NCBI GenBank assembly: GCA_035079385.1
Contig: JAVHKY010000004.1
Span: 14,849,001 to 14,913,000 of the forward strand
Source of the DNA: Aspidiotus rigidus
Lineage: Eukaryota; Arthropoda; Insecta; Hemiptera; Diaspididae
Length of the DNA stretch: 64,000 nucleotides
Reading direction: 5' to 3'
How positions within the stretch are numbered: position 1 is the first letter of the stretch; the number at the start of each line of letters is the position of its first letter. A model generated the notes under the pieces. It ran no database searches. It was not told where the DNA came from and saw only the letters and a list, made by a program, of their open reading frames with translations. Position numbers and translations under genes: made by a program. This document shows, in pieces, positions 53,401 to 58,719 of the stretch.

Positions 53401-56074
53401 AGATCTGGGAGGCCCTCAATGAGCTCTTAAAGAACACAATGGTGAGTACCCCCCAAGGGGCAGGGCAGGGGAGAGCCCATACAAACGTTGAAGTGTCGTA
53501 CGCGTCACTCGTTTTTTCCTTTATACTGTCATGTGTATAATTTTACCAAATATGCGTAAATTTTTAGGTAAAAGAAAGGAACCAATTCGGTACCTCTTTT
53601 CAGAGCGCGGTCTATAGGCTTGAGAAATAACGAACGCCTACAATATTTTTAATTTTTTTCCTCTCGCGAGAAAAAAGAAAAAACTCACGGGTACTTTGAC
53701 GGCGTTAAACGAGAAGTGACAGGGAACCTGTTTTATGGAGCACTTGGGATCTAAAAAATGTTGACGTACCAGGTATACGACGTCATCAGATTGTGACGTC
53801 ACAAGGCTGATCTACGACGTCATCAAATTGTGACGTCATAGGCCCGGAAAAGGGACTTGGAAAAAAAACTTGAGACGTCACAAGACTAATCTATGGTGTC
53901 ATCAAATCGTGACGTCACAGGTCCGGACTTTGGAGCTACATAATATGATAGGAGCGACTTGAAAAAATAACTGATCTATGATGTTATCAGATTGAGACGT
54001 CACAAGGCCGACCTACGACGTCGGCTGATCTATGACGTCATCAAATTGTGACGTCATGACGTCATAGGCCCGGAAAAGGGACTTGAAAAAAAAAACTGAT
54101 CAGTGACGTTAACAGATTGAGACGTCACAAGACTGATCTATGACGTTATCAAATTGCGACGTCACAGGCCCGGACCTTGGAGCTACATAATATAATAGGA
54201 GCGATTTGAAAAAAAAACTGATCTATGACGTTATCAGATTGAGACGTCACAAGGCTGACCTATGACGTCATCAAATTGTGACGTCATAAACCAAGACTTT
54301 GGAGCTAGATATGATTAGGAGGGACTTAAAAATAGTTACTTGAATGGGCTATCTTTCAGGCTATATACACCGACCACCGAGCTAGACATGATACGGGGGG
54401 GACTTCCGAGCTTTGCTAGCCGGCCAGACGGCGGACATTTTTTCCCAAAAATCTCCCGATGAAACAGGTTCCCTGTTAAAAGGCACAAGTCGGAAAAAAA
54501 TTTCGAGAAGAAAATGCGAAGGCCCTCCTCTTGTGGAAGGACGGGTCCTCGTGACCCCCTCCCCCCCCCAAGTCCAGCCCTGCTGGAAGAGAACCCGCAA
54601 CCAGAGAACGAAGTGTGCTGCGAGTTCTCCTGGTGAGCTAATAACCTTGATCTATTTCATAGGCTTGGAAAAATGTTAGGGTCTCCGAATGAAGGATCTA
54701 GAAACTCAAAAACTCCCGTGGGTCGAGCGGCGAACGAACTGAACTGCGAGTTCTTTCGCATTGTCACTCAATCAATATCGGGAGAAGATGGTCTTCAATT
54801 TTATTCGTATAGCAAATTCGTTCCTTCTCGGTTCAAAGCAATTTTCAACAAAATTTTGTTGTTCTATTTAAGTGACAGCTAGGATCCTTCCTATCCAAAT
54901 AAATGAAAAATAGCTTCATTGGAGAAGGAAAAATAATGGCGCGGCGTCAAGACGAGAGTATAATTATAACACCTTGCTACGCCTTGAATGATTTATATAG
55001 AAAGCGACTGAGAGATTAATGATGAAGGAACTACGGTACTCTTTGATGCCTGCAACGTTCTTTGATAATGTTCGAATTTTGATGAAAAAGTCTCTCGGTG
55101 GAACGTTATTGCAATTTTCTGTGTACTGTCGCGCGAGATTCCGATAAAATCCTTATAAACAGTCTATAATAGTTTTAAAAGTCAAGTACTTGGCCCTACA
55201 TTCATGAGTACTATACAAATAATTTACATACGAAAATAAACGGTAGGCCCACAATACTCCGTTACATTTTAATTGTACAAGCGTCGAACAAATTGTCACT
55301 CACCTACAACCACCCCATTTCCATCCTTCCGGTGTGTTCTTGCCGTGGTTCGATGTATCACAACTACACTCGGCGAGCTCGCCGGCGCTGCATCCTTGCG
55401 TCACAGCGTGCACCACCCCCGCGCTCGTGACCGCGTAAATAAACGCCGTCTCTTTGCTACCTGCAACGGAGCGGAAGAGGATTTTGTACATTAGAGTATT
55501 ATCATAAATTCGTTCAGACGATAAGAAAGACGCTAGACCGCCGCTATTATACCGAGTTAAACTCGCATCCATAACATTAACAATATCATCTTGAGGTAGA
55601 GCGCTGCTTGGTATCTTTCACCATGTCGGCGCCCCTATAGTGTAACCGGTATTCATCTTTCGATTTTCAAATGAGACTGGACGATGGATTTGTAACATAT
55701 GAGGGTACTTCATCATCGAGGCTCGCCCAGTCACTCGTGACGTTTAGTAGGTGTATAATACTATAACGATACCATAATGCTTACCAGTTTTTAAGACGTA
55801 TCCGAAGACGTCTTCGTCTTCCTCGCTCGTCGAACAATTCCATCGATCATTACGAAATTGGTATTGGCATTCTTGAATACCCTTATGCGCGCCGTTCGCC
55901 ACTAAATAAATGATACTCGGGTGCTTCATGCATACTTCAACTTGAGCTGGCGACAGAGTTGTTAAGGCTCCGCAAATGACGCTCGCTTGAGCGAGAGCGG
56001 GATCGTCGATTGCCGTGCCGGGTTCGATTTGCTGTTGTTGTAAGGGTGGCGGTACGCCGACCAAACCCAAATAC
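11309..56074 (-). CDS. Wnt16: Wnt ligand, Wnt16-like; six 3' coding exons across >44 kb
   Basis: Secreted, lipid-modified signalling protein of the Wnt family. Coding exons in transcript order are 56074-55785, 55460-55304, 32372-32237, 32166-32026, 11717-11490 and 11410-11309, all GT/AG with matching phases, giving about 351 residues in one frame. Landmarks in order: [43 protein letters not shown]...[33 protein letters not shown], holding the Ser normally palmitoleoylated; [23 protein letters not shown]; and the C-terminal cysteine knot [14 protein letters not shown] ending in FCK-stop. CSAGxxxECSCDT, CWKT, VNKSPN and a basic insert before it ([12 protein letters not shown]) match Wnt16 better than Wnt4, 5 or 7, judged by eye. 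The first exon in the window starts mid-codon, so the signal-peptide exon is missing, probably beyond 64000. No frameshift or stop is seen. The introns of 22.9 and 20.3 kb carry the nested gene and repeats. Confidence 0.9.
11490..11717 (-). CDS. Wnt16: Wnt16-like exon 5: basic linker and start of C-terminal domain
   Basis: Acceptor TTATTCACAG, donor ACTCAG|GTATGA. It encodes a lysine/arginine-rich linker ([18 protein letters not shown]), then [12 protein letters not shown] and [11 protein letters not shown]. 76 whole codons. Confidence 0.92.
12125..13620. mobile_element. Foldback-like element with ACTAGTT-rich imperfect inverted arms
   Basis: The left arm (about 12125-12290) and the right arm (about 13390-13620) are imperfect inverted copies, both rich in AACTAGTTTT and AGTGAATTCTAG. 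The interior (12300-13370) is visibly more GC-rich than its surroundings and has short open frames on both strands that match nothing I recognise. It lies in the 20.3-kb Wnt intron. Confidence 0.6.
13197..14030 (+). repeat. Dispersed repeat, copy 1 (partner at 23041-23875)
   Basis: Collinear with 23041-23875 at high similarity, for example AAGTATACCAGTTCATAG and CACTGTCTTTCTTGCAGTAA in both. It covers the right arm of the foldback element plus about 400 bp beyond it, so the true repeat unit is larger than the arms. Confidence 0.75.
14030..14187 (-). mobile_element. 5'-truncated LINE, 3'-terminal 160 bp only
   Basis: Nearly identical to the 3' ends of the longer LINE copies at 20427 and 61268 (GTGCTTTACTTGTTCGGAAA at one border in all three). 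The minus strand stays open through [20 protein letters not shown] in all three copies. Strong 5' truncation is typical of LINE insertion. Confidence 0.75.
14188..15010. repeat. Mosaic repeat: TATA-like 45-bp module, GGTTCCCTGTT-type module and TGACGTCA module
   Basis: The segment contains GAGCTATATATGATAGG followed by GGGGACTTGG, a module with CCGGCC...AAACGGGTTTCCTGTTTAAAA, and a stretch of GACGTCA motifs at 14640-14795, then a second TATA-like and CCGGCC module at 14800-14940. The same modules recur at 25.0, 26.3, 28.7, 35.0-35.4, 49.8 and 53.1-54.5 kb in varying order and orientation. No protein coding potential is seen. Confidence 0.7.
15326..15382 (+). repeat. Left arm of a palindromic element, split by the LTR retrotransposon
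   Basis: Reverse complement of the sequence at about 19636-19692 (GATGAGAAAATGATGCTCAT with GCATCCTTTTCTCATC). Joined across the LTR element, 15326-15382 plus 19596-19692 form a near-perfect hairpin of about 65-bp arms with an 18-base loop. Confidence 0.8.
15383..17147 (+). repeat. 5' LTR (1765 bp)
   Basis: Bounded by TG and CA. It contains a TATA-like box TATAAA at 15502-15507 and about eight roughly 30-bp tandem units at 16284-16536 around ACAGATCGCCGA...GAGGCAGTA. The open frames inside it are by-products of those units. Confidence 0.93.
16284..16536 (+). repeat. LTR-internal tandem repeat, ~30-bp units (second copy at 18728-18980)
   Basis: Units share GTACAGATCGCCGA and GAGGCAGTA with small changes (CCGGATG, CCGACTG, CCGACCG). 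About eight units. The same array occurs at the matching place in the 3' LTR. Confidence 0.85.
17329..17763 (+). CDS. Gag-start/integrase-tail fusion ORF of the deleted LTR element (144 aa)
   Basis: The start chosen is the ATG at 17329, preceded by a long T tract ending in AG; the frame is open further up only without an ATG. The first ~60 residues ([16 protein letters not shown], serine-rich, then basic RKRAR) look like the start of a gag protein. From about residue 65 the sequence [20 protein letters not shown]...DKMRPWV matches the C-terminal integrase tail of Gypsy-type pol, and it ends with an acidic stretch and RLRRRRH. The internal deletion kept the reading frame. Whether the product is made or does anything is unknown; it may simply be a scar. 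The N-terminal assignment to gag is inference from position; the integrase tail is more secure. Confidence 0.7.
   Translation: MSSRSTRSNPLGSAESNIVNVPVSQPLRKRARPNECSSNSSSTVVTNDQILMEQQVQSDGTSRKMKDIYRGPLVVTEVLPNDRYRVRSLDGTQGKRVYSGTTAADKMRPWVAPGGVSDDSSGAEDDCSEAEEEPIAARLRRRRH
17827..19591 (+). repeat. 3' LTR (1765 bp)
   Basis: Same length and, in all parts compared, same sequence as the 5' LTR at a constant offset of 2444 bases. The TATA-like box is at 17946-17951. Confidence 0.93.
19592..19692 (+). repeat. Right part of the palindromic element split by the LTR element
   Basis: Contains the target duplication ACCA, the loop and the complete right arm, complementary to 15326-15382. Confidence 0.8.
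19693..20426. other. Intronic sequence without recognised features
   Basis: Contains isolated GACGTCA motifs near 19840 but no array, ORF or repeat boundary that I could define. Confidence 0.5.
20427..22250 (-). mobile_element. LINE (I/R1-type with RNase H), 5'-truncated, copy 1
   Basis: Same sequence and orientation as 61268-63107 with scattered changes. On the minus strand the RNase H motif [20 protein letters not shown] lies near 21265-21345; frames around it are broken by stops and shifts. The 3' end at 20427 has the terminal block shared by all three copies. Clade is tentative: the RNase H domain excludes most Jockey elements and fits I, R1 or LOA groups. It lies in the Wnt intron in Wnt sense orientation. 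Confidence 0.8.
23041..23875 (+). repeat. Dispersed repeat, copy 2 (partner at 13197-14030)
   Basis: Collinear with 13197-14030, including the ACTAGTT-rich arm, but the left inverted arm of the foldback element is absent here, so this is a half copy. Confidence 0.75.
23876..24971. other. Intronic sequence, nothing recognised
   Basis: AT-rich, with short open frames only. No repeat boundaries or motif arrays seen. Confidence 0.5.
24972..25190 (+). repeat. Direct repeat flanking PLE copy B, left
   Basis: Begins TGTACAATCAAATTAACGCG, passes an A run of about 16, then a CTGTTTTATGGGGC module and GACGTCA motifs. A close copy lies at 26252-26460, directly on the other side of the PLE. Confidence 0.75.
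25190..26251 (-). mobile_element. Penelope-like element copy B (RT end and GIY-YIG remnant), degenerate
   Basis: Minus strand, high to low coordinate: RT remnants, [17 protein letters not shown] and [20 protein letters not shown] (26051-25836), then the [18 protein letters not shown] region and a broken endonuclease part (25809-25459), then a leader copy reading [12 protein letters not shown] near 25235. Stops and shifts make it inactive. It is 5'-truncated within the RT and bounded by the two direct repeats. Confidence 0.8.
26252..26460 (+). repeat. Direct repeat flanking PLE copy B, right
   Basis: Copy of 24972-25190: TGTACAATCAAATTAACGCG, an A run, CCTGTTTTATGGGGC, then TGACGTCA motifs. 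Confidence 0.75.
26600..27205. repeat. Inverted tandem array of ~62-bp units
   Basis: About four units in + orientation (TATTTTACTCGAAAAA...AAGAATATTTTTGGACTTGG, to about 26840) are followed by about five in reverse orientation to 27205 (CCAAGTCCAAAAATATTCTT type). Spacing of the first units is roughly 62-68 bases. The whole forms a very AT-rich cruciform-capable block of 0.6 kb. Confidence 0.8.
27210..27782. mobile_element. Short element with ~85-bp terminal inverted repeats and T/G homopolymers
   Basis: Left end GGTTGTAA, a run of more than 20 T and then G-rich, then GTTGCTGGTGTACA; right end is the inverse, TGTACACCAGCAACC, C run, A run, TTATAACC. CTTGAGATATTGG/CCAATATCTCAAG also pair. 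Length 573 bp, no transposase. The target duplication is not clear. Confidence 0.7.
28094..28120. repeat. Small hairpin AATGGGCAGC/GCTGCCCATT
   Basis: Ten-base perfect arms around a short loop; half of it recurs at about 28157. No T run follows, so it is not a bacterial-type terminator. Confidence 0.6.
28242..28648. mobile_element. Foldback/MITE, 407 bp, TIR GTGTAGGCAAAT, TA target duplication
   Basis: The ends GTGTAGGCAAAT and ATTTGCCTACAC are flanked on both sides by TA. The arms extend inward with pairing of GGTTCAGGATRTGGTCCT and its complement and of GGGTTCGAACCCCC, leaving a short centre. Non-coding. The centre contains AATTTAACGAGGAACAAC, a core also seen in other foldback elements of this window. 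Confidence 0.85.
28655..28800. repeat. Mosaic repeat fragment (TATA-like and CCGGCC modules)
   Basis: ATATGATATGAGGGGGACTT, then GCCGGCCGACCGG and GAAGCAGGTTCCCC, the same module order as at 14205-14300 and 54395-54480. Confidence 0.65.
29046..31872 (-). mobile_element. Penelope-like element copy E with ~550-bp terminal inverted repeats
   Basis: Arms 29046-29598 and 31328-31872 are inverted copies of each other. Between and into the left arm, the minus strand encodes a PLE protein in pieces: [12 protein letters not shown] (31077-30847), then 233 open codons 30913-30212 with [44 protein letters not shown] and [10 protein letters not shown] (RT motifs, catalytic YVDD kept), then a GIY-YIG nuclease, [20 protein letters not shown], near 29735-29600 with one stop. 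Frameshifts separate the parts, so it is inactive. The right arm is a second, inverted copy of the element's 3' coding end and tail. Its border lies only 153 bp from a Wnt exon. Confidence 0.88.
30212..30913 (-). pseudogene. PLE reverse transcriptase core (copy E), open 233 codons
   Basis: Longest open piece of copy E. It carries the palm motifs listed for the element, including YVDD, but lacks both the N-terminal part and the endonuclease in the same frame. PLE proteins normally exceed 600 residues, so this is a fragment. Confidence 0.85.
32026..32166 (-). CDS. Wnt16: Wnt16-like exon 4: lipidation-site exon
   Basis: Acceptor CTCTTGCAG, donor TTTTG|GTAAAT. It encodes [20 protein letters not shown] and [13 protein letters not shown]. 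The serine in HGVSGSC is the family's acylation site. The intron before it is only 70 bp; the next is 20.3 kb. Confidence 0.93.
32237..32372 (-). CDS. Wnt16: Wnt16-like exon 3 of those in window
   Basis: Acceptor GTATTATAG, donor GAG|GTACGT. It encodes [19 protein letters not shown], then [11 protein letters not shown]. Phase fits both neighbours. Confidence 0.92.
32373..34600. other. Wnt intron, 5' part beyond exon 3; no element recognised
   Basis: The stretch 32780-33300 has many CpG-containing and pyrimidine-rich segments and is less repeat-like than its surroundings, so it may be unique regulatory sequence. No motif supports a specific call. Confidence 0.4.
34683..34822. repeat. Inverted repeat, ~40-bp arms (GCCAGCCAAG ... 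CTTGGCTGGC)
   Basis: Arms 34683-34725 and 34767-34822 pair through GAACC, CTGTAA, AGCCAGCCAAG and CAAGCCAAC. Nothing is coded. It lies inside a decayed unit of the neighbouring array. Confidence 0.75.
35096..35292 (-). repeat. 45-bp tandem repeats (TATA-like module), about 4 units
   Basis: AAGTCCCCCTCCTATCATAT ... CTCGAGAGTCGAAATTTTTC repeats with starts at 35108, 35153, 35198 and 35243 (period 45). The same unit appears in opposite orientation at 52893-53040 and singly elsewhere. Confidence 0.88.
37700..40620. other. Wnt intron, no gene or element recognised
   Basis: Short open frames only (for example 38059-38289 and 38434-38774) with no family resemblance. A poly-A run lies near 39098. 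Nothing else stands out. Confidence 0.45.
40640..41550. mobile_element. Foldback element, ~270-bp inverted arms
   Basis: The left arm (40640-40920) and right arm (41275-41550) pair through GGACACGA/TCGTGTCC, TTCCATGGAATGTTC/GAACATTCCATG, GCGGGGATTTTTGA and CTCGATAACGAG/CTCGTTATCGAG. The centre (40925-41270) is unrelated. No transposase. The arms include GTAGAACAATTTTTATTTGA, the core shared with other foldbacks here. Confidence 0.75.
41560..42375 (-). mobile_element. Penelope-like element copy C, 3' part (RT end, GIY-YIG remnant)
   Basis: Minus strand: [12 protein letters not shown] (about 42370), [19 protein letters not shown] (42210), [12 protein letters not shown], then [20 protein letters not shown] (GIY-YIG, 41970-41895), [20 protein letters not shown] and [13 protein letters not shown]. 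Frames are broken between the RT end and the nuclease. The 5' part of the same element continues at 43507-44957 on the far side of an insert. Confidence 0.8.
42376..43506 (+). mobile_element. Penelope-like element copy F (RT core), inserted in copy C in opposite orientation
   Basis: Plus strand: [91 protein letters not shown] and [13 protein letters not shown]. Very similar to copy E, so the same family; frameshifts split the frame near 42720 and 43010. It is truncated at both ends, and both borders are with copy C sequence. Confidence 0.82.
43507..44957 (-). mobile_element. Penelope-like element copy C, 5' part (N-terminal domain and RT palm)
   Basis: Minus strand: [20 protein letters not shown] (44957 side), [58 protein letters not shown] (44091 side), [12 protein letters not shown], then [19 protein letters not shown], ending in LRYLNSWYP at the junction. 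The glycine-rich palm motif PIGSLLGS is kept. Stops and shifts interrupt it. About 110 bp expected between this part and the 3' part (41560-42375) are missing. Confidence 0.8.
44960..47480 (+). mobile_element. R1/LOA-like LINE RT remnant, interrupted by a MITE
   Basis: Before the [24 protein letters not shown] and [18 protein letters not shown] (RT fingers, 44990-45290). After it: [18 protein letters not shown] (palm motif A, about 46240), [14 protein letters not shown] (46380), a degraded ADDT motif (about 46460), and [24 protein letters not shown] sequence (46590). Many frameshifts and stops; clearly dead. The last recognisable part is near 47480. Confidence 0.75.
45351..46214. mobile_element. 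Tc1/mariner-like MITE, 864 bp, TIR CAGTAGAAAT, TA duplication
   Basis: Ends CAGTAGAAAT and ATTTCTACTG with outer TA on both sides. Pairing continues imperfectly for about 26 bases (TAACGAT shared). No transposase ORF. It interrupts the LINE RT between the fingers and motif A, so it is younger than that LINE. Confidence 0.8.
47628..49019 (-). CDS. Serine carboxypeptidase (S10), vitellogenic/CPVL-like, single exon
   Basis: Secreted or lysosomal serine carboxypeptidase that removes C-terminal residues. The start chosen is the ATG at 49019 because [18 protein letters not shown] is a signal peptide; an in-frame ATG at 49106 would add 29 residues ahead of it. The product is 463 residues, normal for the family. 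Motifs in order: substrate-binding [19 protein letters not shown], catalytic Ser in GESYAGKY (about residue 189), catalytic Asp in [11 protein letters not shown] (373), catalytic His in DAGHMA (430), then DQPEWLL. All three catalytic residues are present and no stop interrupts it, so it looks functional. It has no introns, unlike most animal homologues, which suggests a retrocopy. It is nested in the 22.9-kb Wnt intron on the same strand. No clear polyadenylation signal or A tail was seen. Confidence 0.95.
   Translation of the reverse strand: MFRVYLSVAQILFCFFIIPSHEYDISQPLFLTPLIKDGRIEEAQNLAAVVPFLPNVVSYSGYITVDEEHRSHMFFWFFPKSENWTSAPLVVWLQGGPGASSLFALFTENGPYVVGDDGQLDYREYPWTDDFNVLYIDNPVGTGFSFTESEQGYCTDEIQVGENLHETVRQFLLLFPQIQNNSLILTGESYAGKYLPTLANTIRRKESSTQPKMKVFGVFMGNPLVDFEHMLTHYNEFLYAYGLLDSKGQEILRKREEEILALIHAKNWVEATPLLASTFFDGDTKHRPTLLSQLTGLHNHYNILEDKIHIPPYRDFLKNPNTTKALHVGNYTYEVNVARAQKGMQLDQLKSFKPDFEELLEHERVLVFAGQFDIICSYYLNEKLFQRLSWSGANSYYHNNRYQISSTKGLAGYYKQANNFTYVLIRDAGHMAITDQPEWLLGLLKKFAAGVFDEYIYSLDLSS
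49107..49789. other. Carboxypeptidase upstream region
   Basis: Would contain the promoter and 5' UTR of the minus-strand carboxypeptidase. No TATA box or initiator was assigned with confidence; short open frames here match nothing known. Confidence 0.4.
49790..49957 (+). repeat. Mosaic repeat fragment next to the TTC tract
   Basis: TAACAGGGAACTTGTTTTAT, then GCCGTGCGCCATCC and two TATA-like modules (GAGCTATATATAATATGATA), directly before the microsatellite. Confidence 0.75.
49958..50921 (+). repeat. Giant perfect (TTC)n microsatellite, ~321 units
   Basis: Uninterrupted TTC from 49958 to about 50921, then a mixed pyrimidine tail to 50960. It reads (GAA)n on the minus strand, which is the sense strand of the enclosing Wnt intron. 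The long serine and arginine frames it creates are not genes. The true length may differ from the assembly. Confidence 0.97.
51116..51607 (-). mobile_element. Penelope-like element copy D, RT C-terminal fragment
   Basis: Minus strand open from 51574: [71 protein letters not shown]. The catalytic YVDD is intact, but the rest of RT and the nuclease are missing. It starts ([14 protein letters not shown]) almost exactly where copy A starts, in the opposite direction. Confidence 0.82.
51679..52704 (+). pseudogene. PLE RT C-terminus plus GIY-YIG endonuclease ORF (341 codons)
   Basis: The GIY-YIG domain occupies about residues 227-300, with [17 protein letters not shown] and a downstream Arg/Glu-rich helix; YVDE replaces YVDD near residue 25. 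The upstream RT part is absent and no natural start codon was found; the first ATG is at 51678 beside the repeat junction. Confidence 0.8.
51679..52892 (+). mobile_element. Penelope-like element copy A: RT end, intact-frame GIY-YIG nuclease, leader of next unit
   Basis: Open for 341 codons (51679-52704): [72 protein letters not shown], then [26 protein letters not shown] and [20 protein letters not shown], ending in HRDFLFGRS. After a 150-bp untranslated part comes ATG at 52855 reading [13 protein letters not shown], the start of a following PLE unit, as expected for tandem PLE ends. The RT is 5'-truncated and its YVDD is changed to YVDE, so it cannot be an active RT; the nuclease domain looks complete. 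Confidence 0.88.
52893..53040 (+). repeat. 45-bp tandem repeats (TATA-like module), ~3 units
   Basis: GGGGACTTG starts near 52899, 52945 and 52990 with AATTTCGACTCTCGAGCTAT between; period 45-46. Opposite orientation to 35096-35292. It begins directly at the PLE leader end. Confidence 0.85.
53041..53680. other. Mosaic-repeat edge and unassigned intron sequence
   Basis: 53150-53215 contains AAAACAGGTTCCCTGCG and TTCCTCGTTTAACTTCGTT, an inverted match of 34975-35010. The rest, including a GC-richer part at 53240-53480, is unassigned. Confidence 0.45.
53680..54500 (+). repeat. Mosaic repeat array rich in TGACGTCA
   Basis: GACAGGGAACCTGTTTTATG at 53713 leads into at least eight exact TGACGTCA palindromes and several near matches between 53780 and 54295, in recurring phrases such as CTGATCTATGACGTCATC and AAATTGTGACGTCA. 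Units of about 120-180 bp separated by GGACTTGGAAAAA or GAGCTACATAATATGATAGG. It ends in the CCGGCC module with GAAACAGGTTCCCTGTTAAA (54462). Confidence 0.8.
54501..55303. other. Wnt intron next to exon 2; nothing recognised
   Basis: Ordinary AT-rich intron sequence with a C-rich patch near 54560. No element boundaries. Confidence 0.45.
55304..55460 (-). CDS. Wnt16: Wnt16-like exon 2 of those in window
   Basis: Acceptor CGTTGCAG, donor TGTAG|GTGAGT. It encodes [15 protein letters not shown] through EGWKWGGC; the split serine codon AG|C is completed by the next exon 23 kb away, giving GGCSDN. Confidence 0.92.
55785..56074 (-). CDS. Wnt16: Wnt16-like exon (first in window): N-terminal cysteine region
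   Basis: Acceptor TTTTCATCAG, donor ACTG|GTAAGC. It encodes [10 protein letters not shown] through [15 protein letters not shown] and [11 protein letters not shown] to VFGYVLKT. It starts with one base completing a codon from an upstream exon not seen here. Confidence 0.9.
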
Positions 56075-57430
56075 CTGATGAAAAGCAGAAATAGATTAGT
56101 GATGATTACATAATGTTGCGTCTACCTTAATTTTAGTTTAGGATAGCACGCAACAGATGCGATGCGACGAGAAGTGAGGGTGTGAGTAACACCTCGCTTC
56201 ACCATTTTTCGGCACATGATAGATTAGGGTGTCCGTATTACATAATAATTTGAATGATTACGAGTAACTTTACTAACACGAAATGTACGTACGATAAGAA
56301 GAGACATTGGGTGGTTTCTCGATTTTTGTAACATTTTTGGGGCTCTTGCATCGGCAAGTTGAGAGTCCCTGTGCATCCGAAAAGAAGAAGAAAATCTTTT
56401 GACCGAAAAGTATTTAAAACATAACCACAGATTTGCACGCTCTGTCATTCGAGACTGCATTTTTGCATAGCATTTCTCAAATTTTTGTACAGGGTTTCTT
56501 CTTTTACGTCATTCAAGATCATGAACCTCCTGCACGTAAAGATTGTTGCTACTTTTTCATCATAAATCTCAATTTCTCGTTAATTCTTATTGTCATGATC
56601 GTCGTTATTATGGTATTATTTTCGTTAAGTCTCAATGACGCAATTGGTGGTGATATTTCAGATCTCGAAAGGAAGAAAGGAACAAAGTCTGTCAGTGAAA
56701 CTCGTTTAATCGTGGTATAACGCTTGGATTTTCTTTTCTTAATCTCTCAGGTTTCAGATCTGATTCCAACAAGAAGATGTGGATCTTTTAGTTTCCAGAT
56801 CATGACATAAATCAAAATCTGGATCCTCTGAGCTCTACATCTCAGTAGGAAAAAAAGGTCCACATCTTATGGGTTCTAATTGTTACAAAAATAAAAAGAC
56901 AAATCCCCGTTATCTTACAATTGAGGATGAGATGAGACTGCATAATATTTGTTTGGGATCCCGATATGAATTTGTCCGTGTAGCAGAGAAGATTGGAGGG
57001 TATTCTGAGCAAATGATTTTGTAGATGTGTTGTTTGTGAATAAAGTTGGCTGTTTTTGAAAATTCAGTAAGATTGACATGGATCATGAGGATAGGGGTTA
57101 ATCAAGAGGGAGTGGATGAAAATACTTAGCTCTCAGGGCTCACGCCACCTCTCGTTCACCTCCCTCCACCATCTTGGTCCAGAATAGATCTAGTATACTG
57201 ATCCTCGGGTTATACAGGGTGACGGAAGAGGGGGATGTACCTATTTACTTTTTAGTTTGGCGGAAGGAGGGTGGTGTCGAATCACCTATGCGCTATGAGG
57301 GGTAGGAGTACTAATCTGTTCTTTAATTTGGAGGAAGAAGGGTGATGTCCGTGTGTAGTCGCAGATTTCTAAATCACCCATGGGATTAAACTCGGAAGCT
57401 AAAATTCTGTTTAGTAAATTTCAGGAATAG
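56075..57430. other. Wnt 5' intron or upstream; nothing recognised
   Basis: Searched on the minus strand for an exon with ATG, signal peptide and a donor in the right phase; none convincing. A small inverted repeat (GATGTGGATCTTTT with AAAGGTCCACATCT) lies near 56782-56875. Confidence 0.4.
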
Positions 57431-57439
57431 TTCAATAAA

Positions 57440-58420
57440 ATGAGCCATTTTGAAGGTCACAAAAAACAAAAAATGGTATAGAAACAAAATTCACGAAAAT
57501 TGCACGGAACCCTCTCGAGTTTTTTCTAAAGTTTCTCCAACTTTCCAAGTGGATATTCTTCTCCCAGGAGGGTAAAAAGCGGTATTTTTTTCGTTTTCCA
57601 GCTCTACCTTGCGAACAAATGATTTAAGAGAAAAAATGTTCAATTAAAAATTGTTTCTCGTAAAATTTTCTATAAAAAAGCTCTCTACATATTTTTCATA
57701 GAAATGCATTGCTACACCGCTACAGGTGAATATCTTCTACTATTTGGTTTGATTAACGCGCAGAACGTTAATTATATGAACAGTCCAGTTAAATTAGTTA
57801 TTATTGTTCAAGAAACTGGTGCAGAAACAAAACTCGGTGAAATTCTTCGAAACCCTCTCCTGAGTCTTGTCTCAAGTTTTCCTCGACATTCCAAGAAGAA
57901 CTTTGCTCCCAAGGGAAATACAAAAGTGTAATTTTTTTGTTTTCAAGCTCCATTAACTTGTGGAAAACTATAATACACAAAAAACGTTTGGATACAAATT
58001 GTTCCTGGCATACGTTCTCATAAAAAAGCTCTCTGCATATTTTTTCTATAAATGCTTTCATTGTTCACTACTTCATGATTATCTACATTTCGCGCGTCAA
58101 TCATCATTCAGTAAAAGATGTTCACTTGTCACGCGCTGTAGCGTCGTAAAAAAGCATTTATAGAAAAAATATGTAGAAAGTTTTTTTATGGAAAATTTCA
58201 CGAGGAACAATTTTTATCTGAACATTTTTTTTCTAAAATCATTTGTTCGCGTTTTGAAGCTCGAAAATGAAAAAATTACCCCCCCCCCTGCATACCCCTG
58301 AAGGAAAAAGCTCGACTCGGAATAAGGGGAAAACTTGTGAAAAGACTCACGGGAAGGTTTCTAACAATTTTTCTGAGTTTCGCTTCTGAACCATTTGTTG
58401 TTTATTAAAATGACCAATTT
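57440..58420. mobile_element. Foldback element with three related arms
   Basis: 57470-57720 and 57810-58070 are direct copies of each other (AAAAAAGCTCTCTACATATTTTT-like); 58145-58390 is the inverted copy (AAAAATATGTAGAAAGTTTTTT). Each contains the AATTTCACGAGGAACAATTT core or its complement. Non-coding. Confidence 0.7.
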
Positions 58421-58719
58421 TATTGGGCTAGGAATTTTGTCCAGTAATTTCTATGAAAATTTGAAGGAGGATTCGGACCGGGCAGCGCTAGCATCGCGCA
58501 GAATTGTTGAATTTTTTAAAATCTCTCAAAAATATGATCATCTAAAAGAAAATTTTCCACTCTTCAATTTTGTTCCTTACGAGTACACGCCTAAATTCAT
58601 TATTTTTGGAGAAATTTAAGAAAAACTAAAAAATCACCTTTGGTTTCAAGTCACGATCACCGTTCGTTTATCAGTACTTTCTAGGCATTTTACATAGGAG
58701 ACGCTAGCGATCCTACAAT

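Noticed and set aside
56224..56460. Candidate first exon of the Wnt gene
   Set aside because: No signal peptide and no donor in the phase needed to join 56074.
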